Assembly: GCA_004295045.1 (NCBI GenBank) | Contig: SHND01000020.1 | Span: 68,417 to 132,416, forward strand | From: Chloroflexota bacterium | GTDB lineage: Bacteria; Chloroflexota; Anaerolineae; UBA4142; SHND01 | Length of the DNA stretch: 64,000 nucleotides | Direction of reading: 5' to 3' | The notes under the pieces: model-generated | Databases searched by the model: none | What the model was told of the DNA's origin: nothing | Seen by the model: the letters and a program-made list of their open reading frames with translations, nothing else | In this document: one piece after another, positions 27,084 to 37,800 of the stretch | How positions within the stretch are numbered: the stretch's first letter is position 1 | How the letters are laid out: each line of letters opens with the position of its first letter | Position numbers and translations under genes: made by a program

Positions 27084-28349
27084 ATGAGTCGCGCATCTAT
27101 TTTACTTTCGGTCGTCATCCCCGCTTTCAACGAACAAGCTGGCATCGTTCAAATTATTGAACGCGTCCGCGCAATCCGTCCCGCGCTGGATCAAGATCAC
27201 ATCGCGCTCGAAATTTTGGTGGTTGACGACGGCTCGAAAGACAACACCGCCTCGCTCGCCGCGCAATGCGGCGATGTGCGCGTCATTCGCCATCTCACCA
27301 ATCGCGGCTATGGCGCGGCATTGAAAACAGGATTTCGTCATGCGAACGGAGATTGGCTCGCCTTTCTGGATGCCGATGGGACTTATCCGCCTGAAGCGCT
27401 GCCGATCATGTGTCGGGCATTACAACAACAGCAAGCAGATTTAGTTGTCGGTTCGCGGATGAGCGGCGCGGACAGCCAAATGCCTGTATTGCGGCATGTG
27501 GGGAATCTGGTCTTTGCGCGAATGCTGCGCGTTTTGAGCGGAGTGCGCGTCCAAGACAGCGCAAGTGGAATGCGCGTGATTCAACGCCGCGCGCTGCCCC
27601 GCCTTTACCCACTCCCCGATGGATTGAATTTTACGCCCGCGATGACGACGCGCGCAATTCACGAACACTTGAATCTCGTCGAAGTGCCAATCGCGTATGC
27701 AGAGCGCATCGGAAATTCAAAACTTTCCGTCGTGCGCGATGGAATGCGTTTCACCAATACGATCGTTTGGACAACCATGACGTACAATCCCGTCCGCGTC
27801 TGGGGCATCGTGGGACTCGCGTTGGGCGCAGTCGCCGCGCTGTTGGCAATCCTCCTCATTTTCGACTGGCTGGGCGGAAATACTCTTCTGCAGAATTTTG
27901 CGCCGATTACTGCCTTTTTGATGTTGGTATTTGGAGTCGCCGGCGTTAGTGTGTTTTCGCTTGGCATCATGTTCAGCTACTTGATTGCGATTTTCATACA
28001 GCGCCCCGTGCAGCGCGGAATGTTTGGACGCGTTATTTTTGATCCGCCGTTGGATTATGCTTTTGGCTGGATCGGCGTCATGGCTGCGGCAGCCGGAATA
28101 TTTATTAGCGGGGCGGTCTTGGTTCAATTATTACAAAAGGGTTCGCTCGAAGCATTGTGGCTTTGGCTCCTTTTCGGCGCGCTGCTCGTGTTTGTTGGAA
28201 TGCAATTGGTAATGACGTGGATCGTGCTGCGCGTTTTGGATGAATTGGCGGCACGCGATAACACCGCGCAGCGTGATCTCGCTGCCGCGATTGCGGCGGT
28301 AGAAATCCCAAGCGAAGCCGTACCAGCCGCCTCGGGCGCAGCCAAATGA
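27084..28349 (+). CDS. Family 2 glycosyltransferase with membrane C-terminus
   Basis: 421 residues from ATG 27084; the longer frame from 27015 crosses the leader hairpin. GT-A domain with VVIPAFNEQ, VVDDGSKDNT, the DxD-type FLDADGTYPP and LVVGSRM, like polyprenol-phosphate mannosyl/glucosyl transferases (DPM1/GtrB). About four membrane helices follow (from ~240), with an Ala/Glu-rich tail. It probably loads a hexose onto undecaprenyl phosphate for export. It opens a group of three glycosyltransferases transcribed in the same direction. Confidence 0.85.
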   Translation: MSRASILLSVVIPAFNEQAGIVQIIERVRAIRPALDQDHIALEILVVDDGSKDNTASLAAQCGDVRVIRHLTNRGYGAALKTGFRHANGDWLAFLDADGTYPPEALPIMCRALQQQQADLVVGSRMSGADSQMPVLRHVGNLVFARMLRVLSGVRVQDSASGMRVIQRRALPRLYPLPDGLNFTPAMTTRAIHEHLNLVEVPIAYAERIGNSKLSVVRDGMRFTNTIVWTTMTYNPVRVWGIVGLALGAVAALLAILLIFDWLGGNTLLQNFAPITAFLMLVFGVAGVSVFSLGIMFSYLIAIFIQRPVQRGMFGRVIFDPPLDYAFGWIGVMAAAAGIFISGAVLVQLLQKGSLEALWLWLLFGALLVFVGMQLVMTWIVLRVLDELAARDNTAQRDLAAAIAAVEIPSEAVPAASGAAK

Positions 28350-28427
28350 TGGACGGGATGTGCCACAGAAAGTTTTTGTTCCGCACTTGGTTTTTACTCT
28401 ATCCGCGCTTGTTCTCGAAACAATTCT

Positions 28428-29618
28428 ATGAAAATACTTTTTCTTTCCCAAGTTCTATCCTATCCGCTGGATGCAGGTCCAAAATGGCGAAGTTATTACG
28501 TCCTGCGCTATCTGGCTGAAAAGCATCAAATCACTCTGGTAACTTTTGTGCGGCAGCAAGACTCGCCCGCCGCAATCGCGCATTTAGAATCATTTTGCCA
28601 CCAAGTGCATCCCGTACTCCTGACGCGTTCGCGCGTGCGCGATGCGATGGATCTGGCAAGCGCGCTCGTTCAAAACAAATCGTTTCTCATTCAACGCGAT
28701 GATTTGGGAATGATGCACGCGCGCATTTCAGAAATCGTCGCGCAAGAAACGTTCGATGCCGTCCATGCGGATCAACTTTCGATGGCGCATTACGCGCTGC
28801 CGTTGAAAATGCGACGCGTGCTGGATGAACACAACGCGGTGTGGAAAATCACCGAGCGCATGGGCGAGAATGAAACGAATGGTTTGAAACGTACGCTCTT
28901 GACCAATGAGGCAGCCAAGCTGCGCGCGCACGAAGCGCGCATGATGACGCAATTTGATCGAATCATTACCGTCACGCCCCAAGATGCGCAAGCATTGACC
29001 TTTGCCGATGCGCCGCCCCGCGCACCATTCAAAACAATCCCCATCTGCATTGATCCCGCTACGCTCCCATTCAAGGAACGCACAGCGTCAGCACGAAACA
29101 TTATCTTTATGGGCGGCTTGCTCTATCCGCCGAATGTGGATGGTGTGCTGTGGTTTGCGCGCCATGCCTTGCCGCAAATTTGGGCAAAATTCCCCGACGC
29201 CAAATTTTTTATTGTGGGCGCGCGTCCGCCGAATTCTATTACCGCGCTGGGCGAGCAAGATTCGCGAATTCAAGTGACGGGCTATGTGCAAGATCCCGCC
29301 GTGTATTTGGATCAGAGCGCGGTGTTTGTCGTCCCCTTGCGCGCCGGCGGCGGGATGCGCGTAAAAATTTTGGACGCGTGGGCGCGCGGCATTCCGATGG
29401 TAACGACGACGATTGGAAGCGAAGGCATTGAAACAATATCGAATGAAAATATTCTAACTGCGGATACGCCCGAAGCATTTGCCGGGGCGGTCATCAAACT
29501 TTTGCAGGATGATGCCTTTGCGCGTTCGGTGGCAGTGCGCGGGCGCGCATGGGTCGAGCAAAATTACGACTGGAAAAAAATCTACACCGCCTTTGATGAA
29601 ATCTATCCGCCCGCATGA
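28428..29618 (+). CDS. GT-B family glycosyltransferase (GT4-like)
   Basis: 396 residues. N-terminal GT-B half begins MKILFLSQVLSYPLDAGPK, and the C-terminal half has IIFMGGLLYPPNVDGVLWF, FFIVGARPP, IQVTGYVQD and the nucleotide-binding VVPLRAGGGMRVKILDAWA region with Glu in GSEGIE. This is the pattern of retaining glycosyltransferase group 1 proteins such as the exosortase-associated type. It is cytoplasmic. It has 27% or lower apparent similarity by eye to the next gene, with the same fold and order, suggesting an old duplication. Donor and acceptor are unknown. Confidence 0.85.
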   Translation: MKILFLSQVLSYPLDAGPKWRSYYVLRYLAEKHQITLVTFVRQQDSPAAIAHLESFCHQVHPVLLTRSRVRDAMDLASALVQNKSFLIQRDDLGMMHARISEIVAQETFDAVHADQLSMAHYALPLKMRRVLDEHNAVWKITERMGENETNGLKRTLLTNEAAKLRAHEARMMTQFDRIITVTPQDAQALTFADAPPRAPFKTIPICIDPATLPFKERTASARNIIFMGGLLYPPNVDGVLWFARHALPQIWAKFPDAKFFIVGARPPNSITALGEQDSRIQVTGYVQDPAVYLDQSAVFVVPLRAGGGMRVKILDAWARGIPMVTTTIGSEGIETISNENILTADTPEAFAGAVIKLLQDDAFARSVAVRGRAWVEQNYDWKKIYTAFDEIYPPA

Positions 29619-29645
29619 GGCAAAACCTATTTTCGCCAAGGGCTT

Positions 29646-29674
29646 TTGACGAATCTGTGCTTGCAACCTATACT
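29646..29674 (+). promoter_or_regulatory. Near-consensus sigma-A promoter for the second GT4 gene
   Basis: TTGACG (29646-29651), exactly 17 bp, TATACT (29669-29674). About 45 bp before the TTG start at 29725. The -10 sequence and following CTCTTTC match those of the GT2 promoter at 26979, which suggests a shared promoter type for the two transcripts. Confidence 0.7.
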
Positions 29675-29724
29675 CTTTCAAGGTTCGTCTATTCTTTAAT
29701 TCATTTCATTGGAAAAGAGCTCTC

Positions 29725-30984
29725 TTGAAACTTTTATTTATTATTCCCTATGCACCGACGCGCATCCGCACACGCTCCTATAATTTGCTTCAGGAGCTGC
29801 ATGCACGCGGACACGCCATCACGTTAGCAACACTTTGGTCTACGCCAAATGAACTTGACGCGTTGACACAATGGCAAAGTCAGGGCATCCATGTCGTTTC
29901 CGCGAAATTGCCGCGTCATCGTTCCTTGCGAAATGCATTGCGTGCGCTGCCGACGAAAACGCCGCTTCAAGCAGTGTATTCTTGGGAGCCAACGCTTGCT
30001 TCCCAAATTTCTGCTCTCGTCGCCCAAGAAAATTTCGATGCCTGTCACGTGGAACACCTGCGCGGCGCGCTGTACGGCACGCTGGTGCAACGCGCCGCGA
30101 CACAGCACGGCAAATCCTTGCGCGTGATTTGGGACAGCGTGGATTGCATCAGCACGCTCTTTGAACAAACCGCAACATCAAGTCAATCTTTTTCGAGTCG
30201 TTCGACAGCGCGTCTTGAAGAATCACGTACGCGCACGTTTGAAGCAAAAATGGCTGAATGCTTTGATGCGACAACGGTCGTAACCTCAGCGGAACGCGCG
30301 GCATTTTGTAAACTGTCCGAAACGATGCGCGGCAACAGCGCGTTGGTCAAACAGCGGATGCATGTTGTCCCGAATGGCGTAGATATGAATTATTTTACGC
30401 GCGTAGATGTGCCGCGCGATCCCGCCACCATCGTCTTTAGCGGCAAGATGAGTTATCACGCAAATTTCACGGCAGCCACTTTTTTGATTGATGAAATCAT
30501 GCCTCTCGTTTGGCAACTTGTTCCAAATGCGCAGGTTTTGATTGTTGGGCAGAACCCGCACGCGAGTTTGCTGCGCCGCGCGCAAGAGAACCCTACACAC
30601 ATTCAGGTCACAGGAGCAGTGCCTGATATGCGCCCACACCTTTCGCGGGCGACTGTTGCGTGTGCGCCAATGGTGTACGGCGTTGGTGTCCAAAATAAAA
30701 TTCTTGAAGCGATGGCAATGCAAATCCCTGTGATTGCATCACAGCACGCGGCTGCCGCGCTGCCCATCGCTGATGGGCGCGAATTGCTGATTGGTACGGA
30801 CGCAGCAAGCATTAGCGCACAACTGATTCGCGCGCTGCAAGATTCCACTCTACGCGCCGACCTCGCACAGCGCGGCTATGCGTTTGTCGCGCAAAATTAT
30901 CGCTGGCAGGACAGCGCGGAAAAATTTGAACACTTGTATCAGGGAAAGCGTTTTGACGATTCGCGCTCGGACACTCACGCTTGA
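29725..30984 (+). CDS. GT-B family glycosyltransferase (GT4-like)
   Basis: 419 residues from TTG 29725, preceded by GGAAAAGAG. N-terminus LLFIIPYAPTRIRTRSYNLL; C-terminal half with IVFSGKMSYHANFTA, VLIVGQNP, IQVTGAVPDMRPH and VGVQNKILEAMAMQIPV, followed by GRELLIG. It is the same architecture as the previous gene, with the same 'TGxVxD' and 'KxLEAMA' motifs, so both likely act on the same glycan. It has its own promoter, so expression can be separate from the previous gene. Confidence 0.85.
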   Translation: MKLLFIIPYAPTRIRTRSYNLLQELHARGHAITLATLWSTPNELDALTQWQSQGIHVVSAKLPRHRSLRNALRALPTKTPLQAVYSWEPTLASQISALVAQENFDACHVEHLRGALYGTLVQRAATQHGKSLRVIWDSVDCISTLFEQTATSSQSFSSRSTARLEESRTRTFEAKMAECFDATTVVTSAERAAFCKLSETMRGNSALVKQRMHVVPNGVDMNYFTRVDVPRDPATIVFSGKMSYHANFTAATFLIDEIMPLVWQLVPNAQVLIVGQNPHASLLRRAQENPTHIQVTGAVPDMRPHLSRATVACAPMVYGVGVQNKILEAMAMQIPVIASQHAAAALPIADGRELLIGTDAASISAQLIRALQDSTLRADLAQRGYAFVAQNYRWQDSAEKFEHLYQGKRFDDSRSDTHA

Positions 30985-31020
30985 CGCGTAACCCAAATTA
31001 CCAACTCGGGTTTGCGCGGT

Positions 31021-31048
31021 TGCACTGCATCTTGTTTAGAATATAATT
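31021..31048 (+). promoter_or_regulatory. Sigma-A promoter for the small membrane protein
   Basis: TTGCAC (31021-31026), 16 bp, perfect TATAAT (31043-31048). About 108 bp before the ATG at 31156. Confidence 0.7.
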
Positions 31049-31155
31049 TGTTGGACTGTGCATGCGCTCGCGCGACGTTCACTTTTTGTACGATTTAATC
31101 TCTGAGGCGCTGATTGTGTTTGGCTTGCTTGATCTCACAAGGGACTCGACAGTGA

Positions 31156-31668
31156 ATGAATGAGATGCAAAACAAACAAGATGCCGTACCCTTGGCACAA
31201 CAGAACCCAAGCGCAGGTTCCGCGCCTTCGGACAACGGCACAAATATTGATCCCATTTCAGAGCTGCCGCCGGGCGTGATTACTTCTAGGCGGGTGGTCA
31301 TTCCCCCGAACGCCAAGCGCCTTGCTCAACAAAAAGCGCTTGCGTCTCATCCTCCTACGGAATCCACATCTTTGTTGGCGACAGTCGAAAACACAGACAA
31401 CGCTGTGCAACTTGAATCAAATCTTGCCGAACCAACTGTCGCACCGAAACAAACAACGCCTGCTTCGACAACAACTGTCGCGCCGCCCAGTCGTCCTGAA
31501 TCAGGTGAGCCGACCCGGCAATCCGCCGAAACGCGGGTCACGCCCGCGCAGGTGCCGCCTCGACGTAACATCTCGCCACTTGTCTTGGTCGCAATAGCCG
31601 TGTTATTTGTGATCGGCGCGATAGCCCTGATTGCCCTATTCCTTTTTCCAAATCTTTTTGCTCGATAG
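31156..31668 (+). CDS. Disordered protein with C-terminal membrane anchor
   Basis: 170 residues. The first ~140 are rich in P, T, S, Q and E with no predicted fold. The C-terminus is a single strong membrane helix (LVLVAIAVLFVIGAIALIAL) ending LFPNLFAR, preceded by basic PPRRN. There is no signal peptide, so it is tail-anchored with the disordered part inside. A second possible start is ATG 31165. It lies immediately upstream of the giant TPR gene on the same strand, separated by a hairpin; a functional link is possible but not shown. Confidence 0.55.
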   Translation: MNEMQNKQDAVPLAQQNPSAGSAPSDNGTNIDPISELPPGVITSRRVVIPPNAKRLAQQKALASHPPTESTSLLATVENTDNAVQLESNLAEPTVAPKQTTPASTTTVAPPSRPESGEPTRQSAETRVTPAQVPPRRNISPLVLVAIAVLFVIGAIALIALFLFPNLFAR

Positions 31669-31771
31669 ACTGCGCTGCAACTAACCATCCCCTAGCTTAA
31701 TTCGTTTTTCCGCAAGCCAACCTGACTGTTCACCGCATACGTTTTGCGCAGGTCGGGAAATGTTTGCTCCT

Positions 31772-31796
31772 ACAGAGCTGCGCTTAGCAGCTCTGT
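31772..31796 (+). other. Perfect hairpin before the giant TPR gene
   Basis: 10-bp arms ACAGAGCTGC / GCAGCTCTGT with loop GCTTA. The sequence downstream has few T residues (ATCATTCTCT), so it is a weak terminator for the 170-residue gene at best. It could also lie in the leader of the giant gene, whose GAGG site and ATG follow 38 bp later. Confidence 0.5.
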
Positions 31797-31833
31797 ATCA
31801 TTCTCTATGAATTGAACCAGAGAGGCGAACGCT

Positions 31834-34800
31834 ATGCCTGCACTTGCAGACCTGCTCGATCAATTCTTTTTCGCAGACGCGCCCGGCGCACAAGCCCGCA
31901 CCGCCCTCCAACGCGCGTGGGACCTTGCTTCCGGTTCGACGTGGCATTCACTTTATCTTCAATCACTTGAAGATGCGCAAAGTGAAGAATTCCCTCATCT
32001 CTCTGCGTACGCCGGACCGCAAACCGCGCGCCCTTCCAAGCAAGAACTTGAAAATATGCTGACCGCCGATTTGGGCGAAGCAGGCGCGAGCGTCTATGCG
32101 CTGGATCAGAACAGCGGCACCTTTCTCACCGAACTCGCACGCGTACTGCAAGCACATCGTTTGCTGGTAATTGATCAGCAAAATCTTTTTACCGACGAGT
32201 ATCGCCAAATTCTGCTCAACCTGCTCGACCACGCACACATTCGCTTCAAGAACACTGTGACGGGGAATGAACCGGAATTCAGCGCCGCTCTCGCGTCGGT
32301 TACGGGGTATGATGCGATTCTGATCGCCAGCATTTCTGCTTTTCTTGCGCGCGCCTTTAACATCACGCTGCCAACCCTGCCGCCGTACACCCAGCCCGTT
32401 ACACCCGGCGCAATGGATGCTGTTCCTCCGCCCACGAATGAGACAGTGCCGGAATCGAGTCCCGAACCTACTTTTCAGCCGGAAGATTTGGATGAGCTCG
32501 TTCCTGAAGCAGCTGTCCCAACAGCACTCGCTCTAACCGAAACAAACGAAAATGACGAATTGGCTCCGCCTGAACAAACGCGTCCTTTGCCAAATCAATT
32601 GCGCATTTTGCTTGCCACACCGGACGATGTACTTGCCGAGCGCGCCCAGCTCGCAGAGCTGATTCAAGAACTCGATGCGCACGCGCGCGCCCGCTTTGGG
32701 TTGGAGCTCACACTTGTTAATCCCACGCCTGCCGCTCTCGCGACGGTCAATTCTGCAGTTGAGCTCGCGGACATTTTTATCGGTGTGCTGTGGCTGCAAT
32801 TCGGCGCGACAGAGCTCGAAACGAGCGCAGAGCTGAATTCGTTTGCGGGTAGCGAACGAGATTTTGGAATGGCGTTGGAACAAGCCAGTGAACGCAATCA
32901 GGGTTGGCTGCGAACCGTCATCTATCGTTCCGTTCACCCGCCCCGCGATCTCTTGCACTTGGATGCAATCGCGTATGCGCGCGTACAACAATTTTTTGAA
33001 CGCGCGAGCGCATACGGCAATGAAGACTTGGTGCGTGTCTACAACGACACACAGGAATTGCTCGCGGATGCGCGCGCGCGAATTGAAGCGTGGACGTACA
33101 ATTACGCGGGTGACATCGCCGATGCGTTGAGCGAATCCGGCAAAACGGCAGCGGTCAGCGGACAAGCCACAAATGCGCTGGCAGATTTTGAGCAAGCAAT
33201 CGCGTTGTACAGCGAATTAGATCGCCCCGAATCAGAATTGGCGTTGTGGTCTCAGGTCGGAACGCTGCAACGCAATCGCGGCGCCCACGAAAAAGCGTCA
33301 AACGCATTTAACGCCTCCCTGCGACTCGCCACCCAACTTGAAGATGATCAAGCCGCCGCCGCCGCACTTTATCAAATCGGATTGCTGAACGCCGATGCAG
33401 GTGATTGGCGCGCTGCGGTACAATCGTACCGGCAAGCCCGCGCTCACCTCACCCCGAATTCTCCCTCGTACCGCAACATCGTCGCCGATGAAATCAATGC
33501 CCTCACTCGCCTCGGAGACGCCGAACGTGATGCGAATGAACATCAACAAGCCAGCGACGCCTATCACGACGCGCTTGCGCTGACACAAGAAATAGATGAC
33601 GCACCGCACAGCATCGCGTTGTACCAAAAACTTGGCGTGCTTGCCGCCGAGCGCGGCGAATGGCAAGCAGCGATCGAACAGAATCAAAATGCAATCGCTC
33701 TCGTCAATGCGTCCATTTTGCCAGAGACGCGCCGCGCCCTCTTTGAGGCACAAGCCGATTCCTACGCCCATCTCGCGGCGGCCGCGCACGAAGCGGGAGA
33801 TCGCGAGGCAACCGCGCAAGCGCTTGATGGCGCGTTGCAAGCAAATGGGCAGAGTGAAACGCAAGGCGCGTCGCGCGTAGAATGGCTTGCCGCGCTTGGC
33901 GCATTGGCGACAAAATCGGATTTCCCCGAATACGCGCTGCAAGCGTACCAACGCGCGCTTGACCAACTCGGCACACCCTATGACGTCGCACAGCGCCATA
34001 GCTTGCTAGAAAAACAAGCCAACGCGTACCAACGATTGGGCGACGCGCGCTTTCAAAGTCAAGACAACGAAGCGGCGGAAAATGCTTATCACAACGCGCT
34101 CGCCATTTATCAAGAACTTGACCGACGCGAAGAACAAGGCATCGTGCTGACCCAACTCGGCGCGGTGTCCGCCGCACAAGGACGTTGGCAAGAGACAAAT
34201 GCTTATTTAGCTGACGCGCTTCCGCGCCTCGATGCGCCCTCCGCGCAAATCGTTCGCCGACGCGCCCTTCACGCCCAAGCGCTCGCCCTCACCCAAATCG
34301 GCGACGCCTATTATGATGCCGGAGAATGGCAGCCAGCGGAAACGGCGTACATTCACGCGCGCGGCAATTTGGAGCAACTTGGTGACAACGCGCAAACCTC
34401 AGATGTGCTTATTCGGCTCGGCAAAGTTGCCGCCGCGCAAGCGCACTGGCAGGCAGCGCTCGGATTTTATCAACAAGCGCGTACGCGTTTGACACTGCCG
34501 GATGATAAAGCAACGCGCGCGACCATTCTCCACGCAGAAGCCGACGCCCTGCGCAAAATGGGCGACGAAACATTCGATGCCGGCGAGTACGCTCAAGCAC
34601 AAGCAACCTATCGCCAGCAACTCGACCTTGCACAACAACTCCAAAATGGGAAAATCGAAGCCGATGCCTATCAGCAGCTTGGGCGAGTCGCGGCATCGCA
34701 GGCACAATGGGATGACGCAATAGACTTGTACGATCAAGCGCTCGCGCGTCTGCCCGCAGAAAATGACGCAGCGCGCCAATCCATTCAGCGCGATCAACTC

Positions 34801-37800
34801 ACCGCGTATATCAAACTGGGCGAACGGGAACGCGCCGCGCAGCAGTTTTCGCAAACGGAAATGGCATATCGCTCCGCGCTGACGCTCGCGCAAACGCTGA
34901 ACGAACGCGAGCGAGAGGCGGATTTGCTCAACACGCTCGGACTTGTCGCGATTGAGCAAGAACATTGGGATGAAGCGCTCGTCAACCTGCGCCGCGCGTT
35001 GGGCATCTACAATCTCATGCCGAGCGCGCCTGAAAAACCCAAAGTCATTTGGAATATCGGGCGCGCGCAGCGCGGACAGAAACGCGCACAACTCACGGCG
35101 GCGATGGCGCTCGCTGCGACCGCGCGCGCGGCGAACGAGTGGGACCAAGCAGTTCCGGAACTGGACGCAAGTTTACAGCTCGCGCGCGACCTCGGCGACG
35201 CGCACGCCGAAGGCATCGTGTTGGCAGAACTCGGCGACGCAGCCAGCACGCAAAAGAATTGGGATCACGCGCTGAATCTGTACAACGATGCGTTGGTTAA
35301 GCTCACCGCACCAGACGACTTGGAACGACGCACGCAAATTCAATTTGCCATCGTCAATGCCTTGCGGCAACGCAGCGCGCAGCGGCGCGACGCACAGCAA
35401 TGGAGCGAGGCAGACGCGGATTTATCCGTCGCGCTCGGCGTCGCAAATGAGTTGGATGACTCGTCTCTGCAAGGTGAAATTGTATACGAGAGTGGACTTG
35501 TCGCGGCAGGACAAGCGCGCTGGAACGATGCAATCAATTTGTATGCCTCTGCGTCGGAGCGTTTTGATGAAACGAGCGAACAACGCGCAGCGGTCGAAAA
35601 CGCGCAAGCGGAAGCGTATCTGCAATTGGGAAATGGCGAACGCGCGGCGCAAAATTGGCAAGAGGCAAAAACTGCGTACACCAGCGCGTTGACGCGGCAG
35701 CGCGAACGCGGAGACCACGCCGCGCAAGCAGTCTCGCTCGCCGCGTTAGGTGATGTGGCGGCACATCAAGGCGAGTGGAGCGACGCGGTTGAATATTTCA
35801 CACAAGCGCGCGCGCTCACTGCGGAAACTGCGCCCGATCGCGCGGCGAGCATTGACGGCGAATTGGCGCGCGCGACATTGGCGCTCAAACACGAGCAGCA
35901 AATCGCACTCGAAGCGCGCGGGGATGCACAGCGCACCGCGCTCGATTTTGCAAGGGCAGGAGATTTTTATGCTCAAGCCCTGACTTTGGCGAACGAGTTG
36001 CAAGACAAGTCGGCTGAAGCAGAGTTGCACGCAAAACTTGGTTTCGTCGCCACCGAACGCAACGAGAATGAAACCGCGTTGGAACATTACCGCGCAGCTG
36101 CCGCCGCGTACGATTCTCCCGAAAACGCAGTGCAGCGCGTCGCGCTCCTCGAATTGCAAGCTCAAACGCTTCAAGAAATGGGCAATCGCGCGGGTCAAGA
36201 CGGACGCTGGAACGACGCGCTCGGTTATTACCAAGAATCCATCGCTCTGCTCGACGCGCCCGCGCAGACGGAGCAACGCAACACCAGTGTTCGGCTTGCA
36301 GCGATTACCTTGCAGAATATCGGCGACAATGCGCGGCTTGAGGAAGATTGGCAAAGCTCGCTTGACGCATATCGCCGCGCGGCAGGATTATTCGGGATTC
36401 TCGGCGACGCGGATGCCCAGCGCGGTGTTTGGGCGCGTCAAGGCGAAGCGTTGGCAACTCTCGCGCGCCAAGCCCGCACGCAAGACGCACACCCCAAATC
36501 ACTGGAACTTTACCACGAGGCGGCGGAGCAATTCACCGCCGCGCAAGCCATCGCGTCACTCGAAGCATTGCAGCGTGAACGAATTGGCGCATTTCTGGAT
36601 GCAGGAAACGCGTTCGCGCACGCGCGCGCGTGGAACGACGCCACCGGCGCATATCAAGATGGCTTTGCCCTCGCACAACAATTTGAGGATCGCGCCGCGC
36701 AAGCAGAATTGTTATATCAACTCGGGCAGGTCCAGACGAACCAAGCACAGCACGAATCCGCGCTCGCGTATTATCAAGCTGCGCTTGCCTTGCCCGACGA
36801 TGCAGTCACCGAAAAATTACGCGGCGATATTTTTCAGGCGCAGCAACTTGCCTTCCACACACTCGGCAATGCACAGCGCGCCAACGGCGATTTCGCGCGC
36901 GCCGAAGAAAATTACAAACATGCGCTCGCCGCCGCAAACAAACGTCAAGATCGCTCCGGCGCGGGCGAACTTTATTTTATTTTGGGAATGCTCGCCGCCG
37001 ACACACACGCATGGGACAAGGCGCTGGACAACTATTCACTCGCATTCGATAACCTGCCTGCCGACGCGGAACATCGCGCGGATGTCGCGGCATATCAAAC
37101 CTACGCGTTTCAAGAATGGGGCGACGCGCAGCGCCAAGCGGGGCAATTGGATGCGGCTGCCGGCGCCTATTCCTCCGCCCTCGATGGCGCAGACCGGTTA
37201 GGTGATACGGAACGCGCAGGGGAAATTTTGTATCGCACCGGTTTGGTGGCGGCGGCGCGGGGCGATTGGCAGGGCGCGCGTGATGCCTATGCTCAAGCGC
37301 AGCGCCGTTTGCCCGAAGATTCCGAGACGCGCGTCGCGATAAATAAAGATTCCGCCATCGCGACGCGCGCAATTCAACGCCATCAACTTGCAGCACAGCT
37401 GGAACACGCGCAATACGCGCATCAGGCGCAGCAGTGGGACGATGCCGCGACAGCGTATCGCGATGCGCGGCGTCTGACGCGCGAATTGGACGACACAGCA
37501 GCACGCCGCAATGTGGAACAGGCGCTGATCGCATTATTCGCCGATAAAGGCAGCGCGTTACGCGCTCAAGAATCGTGGGACCAAGCCAGCGACGCGTATC
37601 GCGAAAGTTGGCTGCTCGCGCGTGAATATGATTTTCCAGAGGCGGCGGCAGCGCGGCAAGGCGATCTCATCGCGCTTGCGTCAGCGAAAACAAGTTTTTA
37701 CCGCGCAGCCGGTGAATTGGAGACTGCGCGCGTCTCGGCGCAAACCAAACTCGAACTTGCCAAAGAATTTGATGATTTGAACGCGCAGGCGGATGCACTC

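Noticed and set aside
36038..37201. 387-codon open frame inside the giant TPR gene
   Set aside because: An out-of-frame shadow caused by the GC-biased repeats; the composition (S, T, R, P, K-rich) is not protein-like and the TPR frame is unbroken.
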